Below, in pieces: positions 47,420 through 56,914 of a stretch of DNA of 64,000 nt. Every line of letters starts with the position of its first letter. The stretch's first letter is position 1. Origin of the DNA: Psychrobacter sp. APC 3281 (GTDB lineage: Bacteria > Pseudomonadota > Gammaproteobacteria > Pseudomonadales > Moraxellaceae); contig NZ_JASDCS010000001.1 in NCBI RefSeq assembly GCF_030407815.1, positions 310,001 through 374,000 on the forward strand. Reading direction: 5' to 3'. The notes below the pieces were generated by a model that ran no database searches, had not been told where the DNA came from, and worked only from the letters and a program-made list of their open reading frames with translations. Position numbers and translations under genes: made by a program.

Positions 47420-48577
47420 ATGACCCAAGCTTCACGCCTTGACCACAGTACTCAGTCTACCATCAGCTCTGATGTTTCGAATGCTTCATCGACTGCCGTA
47501 GTCAATGATTCAATCGACTTGTCACATGATAATACTATGGCATTGGCCTGTGTTGCTGACTCTGTCGTGACATTAGAGAATGAGGCGCAGCTTGATGACT
47601 TTATGGCAGCTTATATAGAGGATACAGCAGACAAATTGCCACTGTTTGTACTGTCTGGCGGTAGTAATGTCTTATTACCTGCCGCTTTGAAAGCCATAGT
47701 ATTACAGCCAAAGATGCGTGGTATTCATCTGACCAATCAAACCGACGATTATGTCGATATCGAAGTAATGGCTGGCGAAAACTGGCATGATTTGGTCGTA
47801 CATACGGTCAATCAAGGTTGGTATGGGTTAGAAAACCTTGCACTAATACCGGGCCTGACGGGCGCAGCACCCATACAAAATATCGGTGCATACGGCGTAC
47901 AATTAGAAGACCGCTTACAGTATGTACGCGCCTATCATTTGCCGACACAAACTTGGCACCATTTGTCAGCTGCTGATTGCCAATTTGGCTATCGTGACAG
48001 TATTTTTAAGCGTACACCAAACACTTGGCTTATTAGCCGTGTAGGTTTCAGATTACATACTGATCCTGCCAATATTTTAGCCAGTTATGGTGATGTACAG
48101 ACTGTGGCGCAGCGCTATGCAGAGCAACAAGGGCGCGAGCAAGCAATGCCTGCTGAGGTTATGCAAGCCATTATAGATATTAGACAACAAAAGCTGCCAG
48201 ATCCAAAACAGCTACCTAATTGTGGCAGTTTTTTTCAAAACCCTATTATCGCTCAGGAGCAGTTCACAGCGCTGCAAGCAATTTATCCAGCTATCGTTGG
48301 TTATGCGATGCCTGATGCAATGGTAAAGGTGGCTGCAGGGTGGCTCATTGAACAAGCAGGGTTAAAAGGCGGCGGCATTGCACCTATTTTTACGCATAAA
48401 CAGCAAGCACTCGTACTGACCAACCATACACCTCAGCAAGCCACGCAAGAAGATGTAGCCATAGCGCAGAAACATATCGCTGCTACTGTCTATGAAAAAT
48501 TTGCCATTCAATTGTCACGTGAGCCAGTCTGGGTAAATGCTGATGGCTCAATTGGATATGCTGAGCATGTGGCCTAA
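47420..48577 (+). CDS. murB: UDP-N-acetylenolpyruvoylglucosamine reductase
   Basis: FAD enzyme that reduces UDP-GlcNAc-enolpyruvate to UDP-MurNAc for peptidoglycan. FAD-binding LSGGSNVLL near residue 80, ALIPGLTGAAPIQNIGAYG near 150, the catalytic Ser in NCGSFFQNP near 273 and AGWLIEQAGLKGG near 310 are all present. It is a type I (E. coli-like) enzyme. The first 40 residues are a Ser/Asp/Thr-rich extension not needed for the fold; an internal start is possible. The ydcF-like gene begins inside its last codons. Confidence 0.96.
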   Translation: MTQASRLDHSTQSTISSDVSNASSTAVVNDSIDLSHDNTMALACVADSVVTLENEAQLDDFMAAYIEDTADKLPLFVLSGGSNVLLPAALKAIVLQPKMRGIHLTNQTDDYVDIEVMAGENWHDLVVHTVNQGWYGLENLALIPGLTGAAPIQNIGAYGVQLEDRLQYVRAYHLPTQTWHHLSAADCQFGYRDSIFKRTPNTWLISRVGFRLHTDPANILASYGDVQTVAQRYAEQQGREQAMPAEVMQAIIDIRQQKLPDPKQLPNCGSFFQNPIIAQEQFTALQAIYPAIVGYAMPDAMVKVAAGWLIEQAGLKGGGIAPIFTHKQQALVLTNHTPQQATQEDVAIAQKHIAATVYEKFAIQLSREPVWVNADGSIGYAEHVA

Positions 48578-49355
48578 AAAATCATGGTCTAAGCGGCTAT
48601 TATCTAAACGATTATGGCGATATTACTTGCGGTTTTCTGAACGCATGGTGACACTATTTCGCATTATCAATATTACTTTCATACTAGGCTCCACGTCTGT
48701 TATTTTAGTAATTATTAGCCTATTTACCCCGCTGTTTTCGCAAGCAATCGTTTATATCTTTTCTCTACTGCCGCTACCTGATATGCCTTCTGCTGCCATG
48801 AGCTCCCCGCCTACCGCTTATGTAGTCTTAGGCGGCGGTCTGACCAATGACCACAACAACCAAATTATCCTAAATCGTTATAGTCTTAATCGCGCTCGTA
48901 CCGCTGCGGGCGCTTACCATGACTTACCCCTACCGATCGTACTGAGTGGCGCCGAAGCTCCATGGCTCGGTCAATGGTTGATGGAACACGGTATCGACGG
49001 ACTGATCAGTGAAAATGCCAGCATGAATACATGTGAAAACGCCCGTTTTACAGCCAAACGCATTCCGTTACGCCATGTATATCTGATTACTGATAGCTAT
49101 CATATGGCGCGTGCACGCAGACAGTTTGCCTTAAATGGTATCAATAGCACACCACTCCCTGCGCCACTGCCAGTAAGACGCGACTGGATGAAACCTGCGC
49201 ACAACTTAAGCCACTCACGGCGCGCTGTCTATGAGGTCGCAGCCTACCTGCGAGATGTGATACGTCCACAGATGGACTGTCGCCATGCCAATGATGTGAC
49301 TTCACAGCAGCTATTGACTCCAAGAGGCAATGCCGCAAAAGACTCTGACGAATAA
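48567..49355 (+). CDS. YdcF-like (DUF218) membrane-anchored protein
   Basis: Protein of about 262 residues with one N-terminal transmembrane helix pair region (about residues 30-65) and a DUF218 domain: YVVLGGGLTND, NRYSLNRARTAA, PIVLSGAEAPW, NASMNTCENARF and VYLITDSYHMARARRQF. This set matches the YdcF/SanA/ElyC group; ElyC affects envelope polymer precursor use in E. coli. The chosen ATG overlaps the murB stop by 11 bases, which suggests translational coupling and fits a cell-wall role. Confidence 0.85.
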   Translation: MWPKKSWSKRLLSKRLWRYYLRFSERMVTLFRIINITFILGSTSVILVIISLFTPLFSQAIVYIFSLLPLPDMPSAAMSSPPTAYVVLGGGLTNDHNNQIILNRYSLNRARTAAGAYHDLPLPIVLSGAEAPWLGQWLMEHGIDGLISENASMNTCENARFTAKRIPLRHVYLITDSYHMARARRQFALNGINSTPLPAPLPVRRDWMKPAHNLSHSRRAVYEVAAYLRDVIRPQMDCRHANDVTSQQLLTPRGNAAKDSDE

Positions 49356-49470
49356 ACGTTAAAGATGTATACGATACCATTGAGAAACTCATTCTAAATG
49401 CTACCGATCATCCACTACATTTGTGATGGGTGTATAATAATAAGAGACACTGCTATTTAAGAGATTTGCC

Positions 49471-49731
49471 ATGCTCAGTATATTTTTATTAATTCCATTA
49501 AGTCTCATGCTGTTTGTGGTTGCTATTTGGGCAGTGCGTTATGCGGTCAAGTCAAATCAATTCGAAGATCTGGACAATGCATCACAGCGTATTATATTGG
49601 ATGACCGTCAAGAACGCCGCCAAACCATGCAGGCTCATGAACGCTCAGCATCTACCCAGCAAAAAGATAAAACAGCGGCAACTGATGGAAATAACGATAA
49701 TTCTGAGATAGATAAAGATTCAAAAATCTAA
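49471..49731 (+). CDS. ccoS: cbb3-type cytochrome oxidase assembly protein CcoS
   Basis: Small single-span membrane protein of 86 residues. The hydrophobic N-terminus (FLLIPLSLMLFVVAIWAVRYAV) followed by SNQFEDLDN is the CcoS signature. CcoS is needed to insert copper and heme b into CcoN in Rhodobacter. It lies before a DsbD_2/TauE-like gene carrying a metal-binding tail. The rest of the cco operon (ccoNOP, ccoGHI) is not in the window. Confidence 0.92.
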   Translation: MLSIFLLIPLSLMLFVVAIWAVRYAVKSNQFEDLDNASQRIILDDRQERRQTMQAHERSASTQQKDKTAATDGNNDNSEIDKDSKI

Positions 49732-49828
49732 TTTATCTACCTTATAAATGCGTAATTTATTAGTGCCGTTTTATTAAATAATTCAGCACTAGCAAGTTCG
49801 CCCTTTACCATTCTTAGGAGACGCATTC

Positions 49829-50728
49829 ATGACCATCGCTTTACTTGTGGCGGCATTACTAATGGGATTCTTTGGTTCACCGCATTGTTTAGGCATGTGT
49901 GGCGGTCTTGTGACCGCGTTTGGTCTGTCTATGAAAGATGTCAGCCCCGCCAAACGCCGTGCTTTGGTGGCTACTTACCATCTGGGGCGTTTAACGAGTT
50001 ACGCATTATTGGGTTTGATTGCAGGGCTTATCGGTATTACCGTATTAAAGCCATTGATGATGGGTAATAGTACACCGCGTATTTTATTAGGATTGGTACT
50101 GGTATTCGTCGGTGTAACGATGCTTGGTGCACCGTTTTTGACTAAGCTCGAACGTTTTGGTATGCGCTTTTGGCAGTATCTTAGCCCATTGCGTCAAAAG
50201 GTATTTCCACTCAATACTTTTCCGCGCGCACTGACAGCAGGTTTGCTTTGGGGCTTTTTGCCTTGTGGTTTGGTATATGGCGCTCTACTAATTGCAGTCG
50301 TTGCTCATAATCCATTAAGCGGTGCTGCGTTGATGTTTGTCTTTGGTCTAGGGACCATACCGATGTTGGTTGCGACGCATGAGACGGTCGGTTGGCTACG
50401 TGATAAGATCGGACGTTTTCGCTTAAGACAGCTAAACGGTGCAGTTATGGTCATATCAGGTTTTGCAGTAGCGGTCGTGCCGATGGTCATGGCAAATATG
50501 CATGGCAGTCATGGTGAGATGAACCATAGTAGCCACGCTGCTATGATGTCTGATATGGACTCTCATGATATGAGCCAAATGAATCACGATATGGATATGG
50601 CAGAAGATATGGATCATAATATGCAAAATATGGACAACCATATGGATCATAGTATGCATGACATGAGTGATGAATCAGTGGACATGAATCACCATGAGCA
50701 TACTGAAATGATGGAACACGCTCAATAA
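49829..50728 (+). CDS. TauE/SafE-DsbD_2-type membrane protein with a Met/His-rich tail
   Basis: Membrane protein of 299 residues with about six transmembrane segments up to residue 220. SPHCLGMCGG (CxxxC at 20 and 24) and LPCGLVYG (Cys146) are typical of the DsbD_2-like family often found beside cco genes. Residues 221-299 form a hydrophilic tail with 19 Met and 14 His, in MDH/MNH/DM repeats, as in copper-binding regions. Together with ccoS upstream (97 bases) this suggests handling of copper for cbb3 oxidase, which is inference. Ends at a bidirectional terminator. Confidence 0.85.
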   Translation: MTIALLVAALLMGFFGSPHCLGMCGGLVTAFGLSMKDVSPAKRRALVATYHLGRLTSYALLGLIAGLIGITVLKPLMMGNSTPRILLGLVLVFVGVTMLGAPFLTKLERFGMRFWQYLSPLRQKVFPLNTFPRALTAGLLWGFLPCGLVYGALLIAVVAHNPLSGAALMFVFGLGTIPMLVATHETVGWLRDKIGRFRLRQLNGAVMVISGFAVAVVPMVMANMHGSHGEMNHSSHAAMMSDMDSHDMSQMNHDMDMAEDMDHNMQNMDNHMDHSMHDMSDESVDMNHHEHTEMMEHAQ

Positions 50729-50764
50729 ATTTATCGGTACAGATACTATTAACACTTCGCATAT

Positions 50765-50805
50765 AAAAAAGCCCTCAATACCATTTGCGATATTGAGGGC
50801 TTTTG
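50765..50805. terminator. bidirectional terminator
   Basis: GCCCTCAATA/TATTGAGGGC, a perfect 10-bp stem with A run on the left and T run on the right. It separates the plus-strand membrane protein from the minus-strand helicase. Confidence 0.92.
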
Positions 50806-50834
50806 CTTGTTAAGTAGTGCTCAGTTTATAGCAA

Positions 50835-51989
50835 TTATTCCTGCCATTGCTCAAGCGTAAATTTGGTTTCCAAGTGCTTCTCTAATGCCGGTATATTAAA
50901 GGCATCATCCTCACTCACAAAGCTGATACTAATGCCTGTCTGGCCCGCACGGCCCGTACGACCAATGCGATGCACATAATCATCTGGCTGATCAGGCAAA
51001 GTAAAGTTAACCACATGGCTGATATCATCGACATGGATACCGCGCCCTGCTACATCTGTCGCCACCAAGATAGACGCGTGACCATCTTTAAAGCGCTGTA
51101 AGTATTTCTCACGTTTTTGCTGAATGACATCGCCCGAGAGCATCACAATATTATGCGCTTGACGCAGTTTGTGATACAGACGCTTTACTTGGTCTTTACG
51201 ATTGGCAAAGACGATAACCTTCTCTACTGCTTCATCACTGATAATACGCTGCAAGGCGTCTAGCTTTTGATCTTCTGTCAGCAAATAAAAATGCTGATCT
51301 ACTAACTCGCTGGTCTTGTGTTCAGGCTCAATTTCAACAAACTGAGGCTCATGTAACCAGCGGTAAGCTAAATTCATCACATCTTGGTTAAAGGTTGCAG
51401 AAAACAACAAGCTTTGACGATCGGTATTGGCAGGCATTCGACCAACTAAGCGCTTGATATCAGGAATGAATCCCATATCTAGCATACGATCGGCTTCATC
51501 AAGTACCAGTACTTCTACTCTATCTAGATACACCATGCCTTTATTAGCAAGGTCAATTAGACGGCCAGGCGTCGCTACCAAGATATCAACGTATTGACGT
51601 TCAAGCTCGTGCTGCTGAGTTTCATAATTAGTACCTCCCATAATACAGACGCTATGTAGCGAGGTATATTTGGTTAATGCAATGCAGTCATCAAATATTT
51701 GCTGAGCCAGTTCGCGAGTTGGTGCCATGACCACAGCGCGCGGCTCACCAAGATAGCGCTCTTCGTCGTTGGTAAATGGACGCTTAAGCAAGGCTTCCAT
51801 AATAGTCAGTAGAAAAGTCGCTGTTTTCCCTGTGCCCGTTTGTGCTTGTCCGATAGCATCTTGATGTGCCAATGTATGCGGTAGTATCTTTGCTTGAATG
51901 GGCGTCAATTCAGTAAAACCTAGATCACTTACTGCACGCAGGGTCGCTGTTGAAAGTGGCAAATCAGTAAACGTTGTAAAATTGCTCAA
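50835..51989 (-). CDS. DEAD-box RNA helicase, RhlB/RhlE-like
   Basis: ATP-dependent RNA helicase of 384 residues comprising only the core. Motifs in order: Q motif LTPIQAKILPH, Walker A AQTGTGKTA, PTRELA, DEAD box LDEADRMLDMGF near residue 165, SAT in LLFSATF, and HRIGRTGRAG near 340. It lacks a long basic C-terminal tail. The compact form and sequence resemble RhlB-type enzymes. The neighbouring cold-shock gene on the same strand makes a role in RNA unwinding at low temperature plausible but unproven. Confidence 0.94.
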   Translation of the reverse strand: MSNFTTFTDLPLSTATLRAVSDLGFTELTPIQAKILPHTLAHQDAIGQAQTGTGKTATFLLTIMEALLKRPFTNDEERYLGEPRAVVMAPTRELAQQIFDDCIALTKYTSLHSVCIMGGTNYETQQHELERQYVDILVATPGRLIDLANKGMVYLDRVEVLVLDEADRMLDMGFIPDIKRLVGRMPANTDRQSLLFSATFNQDVMNLAYRWLHEPQFVEIEPEHKTSELVDQHFYLLTEDQKLDALQRIISDEAVEKVIVFANRKDQVKRLYHKLRQAHNIVMLSGDVIQQKREKYLQRFKDGHASILVATDVAGRGIHVDDISHVVNFTLPDQPDDYVHRIGRTGRAGQTGISISFVSEDDAFNIPALEKHLETKFTLEQWQE

Positions 51990-52141
51990 AAAAATATCCT
52001 TTTAAATGAATTGCTCGTATTTTATTAATTATAAATAGGCTCACAATGAACCTTTATAGTGTCAAATGTAGCGTTTAAATCGTAATCAGTAAGAGTAGCT
52101 TTATTAATTCTGCGGAGAACCACCAGACATATAGGCATAAA
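51990..52141. other. spacer upstream of the helicase gene
   Basis: AT-rich region that should hold the helicase promoter, since a terminator for the cold-shock gene lies just upstream of it. Confidence 0.4.
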
Positions 52142-52216
52142 AAAAGCCAAGCCCGAATCCAACCCTACCAAATATGCTGCAGTTCACTCAACATAGGTAA
52201 GATAAGATGGGCTTGA
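52141..52216 (-). terminator. probable terminator of the cold-shock gene
   Basis: On the minus strand CAAGCCC (52209-52215) pairs with GGGCTTG (52148-52154) across a long, partly structured loop, followed by GCTTTTTTT. The loop is unusually long (about 54 bases). Confidence 0.55.
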
Positions 52217-52279
52217 CTCAGTAGTATATCAGTAGTTTGTACAGACATTATAACTAAACCGCTTTAATGTCTGGGTAAA

Positions 52280-52495
52280 TTACTCTTCTATCTTTCTGAC
52301 TTCTTCAGCTTGCAGACCTTTGTCACCTTCTACTACGCTGAACTCAACTTTTTCGCCATCTTTTAGAGAACGATAGCCATCACCCTGAATCGCGCGGAAA
52401 TGGACAAAAATATCTTCTCCGCTGTCACGTTGAATGAAACCAAAGCCTTTTGAGTCATTAAACCACTTAACGATACCTTGCTCACGAGCTGACAT
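52280..52495 (-). CDS. cold-shock domain protein, CspA family
   Basis: Single-domain nucleic-acid-binding protein of 71 residues. RNP1 (KGFGFIQ) and RNP2 (DIFVHF) are intact. CspA proteins act as RNA chaperones that keep mRNA single-stranded in the cold. The 446-base gap upstream may include the long 5' leader common in cold-regulated csp genes, but no specific cold-box was recognised. Confidence 0.97.
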   Translation of the reverse strand: MSAREQGIVKWFNDSKGFGFIQRDSGEDIFVHFRAIQGDGYRSLKDGEKVEFSVVEGDKGLQAEEVRKIEE

Positions 52496-52941
52496 AATAT
52501 TACTTCCTAAAAAAGTCCGCTTAGCCCTAGCTTCCTTTGCGACATTGCATATAAACAGGGTCTAAGATTATGAAATCAAAAATTAAGAGTATTACTACTC
52601 TACTTACCATCGTCTATGTAGTACTTCAATTACCTATATAGTGTGTCCATAACGAATTCGCTAAACGCGCTTATTGTCATGAAATTTGATGATAGCAACA
52701 AACTTGCAATATTTATTGCATAAAAAATATCATAGCACGGGTTTTTAGCAACATAAAGACTTTTAATATGCTTTTTGATATCTAGATAATTTTTTTAGAC
52801 AAATTTTTATAACCCAGCTGACAAGCTGTTATGATAAAGAGCAAAATGCGTTGAAGCCAATTTAGCTTGGCAGCTCGCGCCTTAAATTATTCATATATTA
52901 TTATAAATTATTAACATCGCTCAATAGTTACCGAGACCATT
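52496..52941. other. divergent region between csp and aroQ
   Basis: 446 bases. The left part may be the csp leader and promoter. The right part is strongly AT-rich with T runs near 52790 and 52805. No gene or known RNA motif is supported. Confidence 0.4.
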
Positions 52942-53478
52942 ATGACCTCCTCTACTCCATCAAAAACAGCCAAACAATCGACTAACGAAAATTCAAATCA
53001 AATACTGACTTATAAATTACTACTGGTAAACGGCGTAAACTTGAATTTACTAGGCAAGCGGGAACCGCACATTTATGGTCATACGACACTTGCCGATATA
53101 GAAAAGCAACTAGTTGAGCACGCCGCTCGCCACGGCGTAGAGTTAATCTGTATACAGTCCAACCATGAAGGTAAGCTAGTAGACGACATTCAGCATCATG
53201 GATTATTGGCGGATAAATCTGCGCAAGTTGATGCTATCATCATCAATCCAGCTGCATTTACGCATACTTCAGTGGCTCTGCGCGATGCGCTATTGGCCAC
53301 CCAAAAACCATTTATAGAAGTACATTTATCCAATGTTCATGCCCGTGAGCCTTTCCGTCATCATTCATATCTAAGTGACGTTGCGGTCGGAGTCATTTGC
53401 GGCTTAGGACAATTGGGTTATCAAATGGCGCTTGATTACTGGTTGAGCAATATGTATGCAGTTGACACAAACAAATGA
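52942..53478 (+). CDS. aroQ: 3-dehydroquinate dehydratase, type II
   Basis: Dehydrates 3-dehydroquinate in the shikimate pathway. The N-terminal strand [17 protein letters not shown] holds the flexible loop with catalytic Arg and Tyr; the Asn/His segment is [17 protein letters not shown] and [13 protein letters not shown]. The 178-residue length includes about 25 extra N-terminal residues rich in Ser/Thr/Asn. It feeds chorismate, used by TrpE/TrpG. Confidence 0.96.
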   Translation: MTSSTPSKTAKQSTNENSNQILTYKLLLVNGVNLNLLGKREPHIYGHTTLADIEKQLVEHAARHGVELICIQSNHEGKLVDDIQHHGLLADKSAQVDAIIINPAAFTHTSVALRDALLATQKPFIEVHLSNVHAREPFRHHSYLSDVAVGVICGLGQLGYQMALDYWLSNMYAVDTNK

Positions 53479-53601
53479 TATGACTGCGCTTACTTTTTTG
53501 TAAATGATTACTCGCGTCTTCACACATTAGTCAAACAGTAATCTTGCAATTAAAATAATAGAATTACGACTGAGCAAACAACCCATTATACGGTGACATG
53601 A

Positions 53602-54903
53602 ATGGCAAAATCGTCCGGAAAACGCTTTATGAAACTCGCTGGTATGACAGCAAGTATTGCTGGCAAAGCCGCTAAAAACTCATTTAAGCATCTCTCAAGT
53701 GACGAAGAAAAACGTCTGCAAGCTCGCTCAGATCTGATGCAAGACGTGGGCGTTCAAATTGCCGAAACGTTGGGTGAGATGAAAGGCGCAGTGATGAAGG
53801 TCGGACAGATTGCTTCACAATATAAGGATGTGTTCCCGCCTGAGGTTGCATCAGCGCTCGAAAAGCTACAGAAAGATGCGCCGCCAATGCCGTATGCGCA
53901 GATACGAGCTCAAGTTGAACGCGAACTGAAAGCGCCAATCTTAGAATTATTCAGCGAGTTTGAAGAGACACCCTTTGCCGCAGCATCTATTGGACAAGTG
54001 CACAAAGCGACGTTGCCATCGGGTCAAAAAGTGGTAGTTAAAGTCCAGTATCCTGATGTCGATGAAAACTGCGATAGCGATCTCAAACAAGTGCGTATGG
54101 CATTAAAAATCGCTGGCGTGCTCAATATGAGTAAGCAACTACAAGAGCAGCTTTTCAATGAGATTCGCCAGAGTCTGCACGATGAATTGGACTATGTTAA
54201 AGAAGCTCATAACTTACGCGTATTCGGCGCTTTTCATGCAGAAGATGAAGGCCTTATTATTCCAAAAGTGATTAGCAGCCATTCTTCTAGACGGATTTTA
54301 ACGTTGACCGAAGAGATGGGAGAGACATTGACTGTCGCTGCGACATGGGACAATGACGTCAAACAAAAAATAGCAGAGCGTCTGTTTCATTTTACCGCAG
54401 GGCAGCTGTTTGGGTTGTACCGTATGCACTGCGACCCTCATCCAGGTAACTTTGCGTTCCGTCATGACGGCAGTGTCGTGGCATATGATTTTGGGGGTAT
54501 CCGCAGTTATAGTGATAGCGAAGTGCAGCTATTCAAACGCTTTGTCAAACATGCGCTAAGAGGTGACGTCACTGCACTTGAACAGGATTTGATTGCCCTA
54601 GATATTCGCCGCGAAGATGATAAGAACATCCCTGGTGAGTTTTATGAAAAGTGGCTATCGATTGGTCTAAAACCTTTATCTATTAGCCCGTATCAAGAAG
54701 GTTCATTTGATTTTGGCAGTAGCCAAGTCCATCACGAGGCAATTGCACAGATGCGTACGTCTTTAAAGTACTTTGGTCAGTTTCAACCCTCAGCCACCAC
54801 TATGATGCTAGATCGTACTGTATCAGGACAATACTGGAATCTGGTCAATCTAGGCGTCGAGATCGACCTGTCTCCACTGGTTGATGAATACATCGATGCG
54901 TAA
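53602..54903 (+). CDS. ABC1/UbiB-family atypical kinase-like protein
   Basis: Protein of 433 residues. The KxGQ motif appears as AVMKVGQIASQY (near residue 65), the A-rich nucleotide loop as AAASIGQVHKA (near 130), the catalytic-like segment as HCDPHPGNFAFR (near 285) and the DFG equivalent as YDFGGIR. In the family UbiB/COQ8 supports ubiquinone synthesis through an ATPase activity. This one lacks a C-terminal transmembrane pair as far as I can see, so it may be a paralogue (AarF-like), not UbiB itself. No ubi genes are adjacent. Confidence 0.88.
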   Translation: MAKSSGKRFMKLAGMTASIAGKAAKNSFKHLSSDEEKRLQARSDLMQDVGVQIAETLGEMKGAVMKVGQIASQYKDVFPPEVASALEKLQKDAPPMPYAQIRAQVERELKAPILELFSEFEETPFAAASIGQVHKATLPSGQKVVVKVQYPDVDENCDSDLKQVRMALKIAGVLNMSKQLQEQLFNEIRQSLHDELDYVKEAHNLRVFGAFHAEDEGLIIPKVISSHSSRRILTLTEEMGETLTVAATWDNDVKQKIAERLFHFTAGQLFGLYRMHCDPHPGNFAFRHDGSVVAYDFGGIRSYSDSEVQLFKRFVKHALRGDVTALEQDLIALDIRREDDKNIPGEFYEKWLSIGLKPLSISPYQEGSFDFGSSQVHHEAIAQMRTSLKYFGQFQPSATTMMLDRTVSGQYWNLVNLGVEIDLSPLVDEYIDA

Positions 54904-54936
54904 TATATTCATGTACTTTCACGATTAAATCTATCT

Positions 54937-55767
54937 TTAGATATGTAGCGCGTGTCCACAACGATCGCAAAAGTCTGCCCCTACTGCATGGCCGAACTTA
55001 CCACAGTTTGGACAAGTCACTGGGTTAAGTTGTGGACGCATGTTACGTGCTAGCTCTGATGTGAAAATACCTGTTGGTACCGCAATAATCGAATAACCCG
55101 TGATCATGACCATGGTTGCAATTGCTTGGCCGAGCGGTGTTTTGGGTGACATATCACCATAGCCAACCGTCGTCATGGTGACAACTGCCCAGTAGATAGA
55201 CAATGGAATACTGGTAAATCCATTTTCCGGCCCTTCTACCACATAAATAATTGAACCAAAGATGGTTACCAATAATACAAGCGATAAGAAAAAGACCGTA
55301 ATTTTCTGCTGACTGGTTTTTAATGCAGACGCTAAAAACCCAGCCTGTTGCATATAGGCTTTGAGCTTAAGAACGCGGAACACACGTAAAATACGTAATA
55401 CCCGTATCACGAGTAGATACTGCACGCCCACAAACATTAAGCTCAAATAACTTGGTAATACAGATAGTAAGTCTACTATCCCAAAGAAGCTAAAAGCATA
55501 GCGTAAGCGGTTGGGTGCTGAGAACAGTCTTAACGCATACTCAATGGTAAACAAAATGGTAAAAAACCACTCTGCATAAAGGAACAACGTGCCATACTGC
55601 AAACGCATATATAGCACACTATCAAGCATGACGACGGCCACACTGGCTAAAATTGCAATCAGCAATACAATATCAAAGAGCTTACCCAGACGAGTATCTG
55701 TGCCTTCAATAATGATATGCGTACGGTTACGCAAGTGTGTAAGAGCTTCGGCGGTTGGTTGCTTCAT
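54937..55767 (-). CDS. voltage-gated potassium channel-like ion transporter with C-terminal zinc ribbon
   Basis: Six-transmembrane Kv-type subunit of 276 residues. S4 carries repeated Arg (LVIRVLRILRVFRVLKLK) and the pore contains the potassium filter TVGYGD followed by MSPKTP. After S6, the cytosolic tail ends with two Cys pairs, CPNCG and CDRCG, a predicted zinc ribbon of about 25 residues. The tail could bind zinc or mediate assembly. It converges with the ABC1-family gene and has 33 bases between stops without a clear terminator. Confidence 0.92.
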   Translation of the reverse strand: MKQPTAEALTHLRNRTHIIIEGTDTRLGKLFDIVLLIAILASVAVVMLDSVLYMRLQYGTLFLYAEWFFTILFTIEYALRLFSAPNRLRYAFSFFGIVDLLSVLPSYLSLMFVGVQYLLVIRVLRILRVFRVLKLKAYMQQAGFLASALKTSQQKITVFFLSLVLLVTIFGSIIYVVEGPENGFTSIPLSIYWAVVTMTTVGYGDMSPKTPLGQAIATMVMITGYSIIAVPTGIFTSELARNMRPQLNPVTCPNCGKFGHAVGADFCDRCGHALHI

Positions 55768-56084
55768 AGAATCAGTACTTTATAAAATCAATGGCTTGAT
55801 AGCACGCAATGACTTAAAATGTGATGGATAAGGGCAAGTTGGTCAAAATAGCTAAAACTGGTTTATAATATCGCTCACCTATCACAGTGAATACAATCTA
55901 TAAGTTGCCACAGTGTAGCAAAAAAGCACTCTCAACAACATACAAATCGTTAACGTGCCAGTAGCGCTACTACCTCAAATAGACAAAGTAATGATAGTAT
56001 AAAATTAGGCAATCAGATATCGAAGGTTGTTGTTGATCACTTTTTTTACCCATAAAAATAGTACGTAGAACTTAAGGATGTTAT
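55768..56084. other. divergent region before yebC
   Basis: 317 bases with the promoters of the channel gene and yebC. No RNA motif or open frame is supported. Confidence 0.4.
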
Positions 56085-56834
56085 ATGGCAGGCCATTCAA
56101 AATGGGCAAATATTAAACACCGCAAAGCCCGTCAGGATGCAGTAAGGGGTAAGATATTTACCAAGATTATTCGCGAAATCGTTTCAGCTGCCAAACAAGG
56201 CGATCCCGATCCTGACAAAAACCCACGCTTACGTGCCGTTATCGAAAAAGCCCTATCAGTCAATATGACGCGCGACACGATTAATCGTGCTGTCGATCGT
56301 GGTACAGGTGGCGGCGATAATGAGAATATGGAAGAAGTCAGTTACGAGGGTTATGGTGTTGGTGGTGTGGCTGTACTGGTCGAAACCATGACGGATAACC
56401 TTAATCGTACGGTCAGCGAAGTACGTCATGCTTTTACCAAGAATGATGGTAATCTTGGCACATCAGGCTCAGTGGCGTACCTATTCACTAAACGTGGCGA
56501 AATCACTTTTAACGATGTCAGCTTAGAAGATGAGGTCATGCTCGTTGCACTAGATGCGGGCGCCATTGATATCGAAAATGATGGTGAAAGCTTACTCGTT
56601 ATCACTGAATGGGAAAGTTTCGGTCAAGTCCAAGATGCTCTTAATGCGGCTGGTCTTGTTTCTGACAACGCCGAGGTTACTATGTCACCATCTACCACGG
56701 CTGAGATCGACAATGTCGATGATGCTGAAAAGATCATGAAGATGATTGATATGCTAGAAGATGCTGATGATGTGCAAGAGGTTTATACTAACGTGAGCTT
56801 CTCTGCTGACGTCATGGCTCAGCTTGAAGCATAA
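56085..56834 (+). CDS. yebC: YebC/PmpR-family protein
   Basis: Protein of 249 residues with the invariant N-terminus [15 protein letters not shown] and the three-domain TACO1/YebC pattern ([16 protein letters not shown] in the middle). Members are described as DNA-binding regulators and more recently as factors that relieve ribosome stalling at proline stretches. In many bacteria it precedes ruvC; here it stands alone with its own terminator. Confidence 0.96.
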   Translation: MAGHSKWANIKHRKARQDAVRGKIFTKIIREIVSAAKQGDPDPDKNPRLRAVIEKALSVNMTRDTINRAVDRGTGGGDNENMEEVSYEGYGVGGVAVLVETMTDNLNRTVSEVRHAFTKNDGNLGTSGSVAYLFTKRGEITFNDVSLEDEVMLVALDAGAIDIENDGESLLVITEWESFGQVQDALNAAGLVSDNAEVTMSPSTTAEIDNVDDAEKIMKMIDMLEDADDVQEVYTNVSFSADVMAQLEA

Positions 56835-56853
56835 GCGTATTAATTGTTCAGTA

Positions 56854-56891
56854 AAAAGTGCCAGATACTAAAAGTATTTGGCCCTTTTTTA
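56854..56891. terminator. terminator of yebC, possibly bidirectional
   Basis: GCCAGATACT / AGTATTTGGC, a 10-bp stem with one G-T pair, A run left and T run right. It also lies just past the ogt stop on the other strand. Confidence 0.9.
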
Positions 56892-56914
56892 TTAAAATAG
56901 CTCCAGACTCAGTT

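Noticed and set aside
50456-50762. Minus-strand frames opposite the Met/His-rich tail
   Set aside because: Their repetitive His/Tyr-rich readings are simply the complement of the ATG/CAT-rich repeats; no ribosome binding site.
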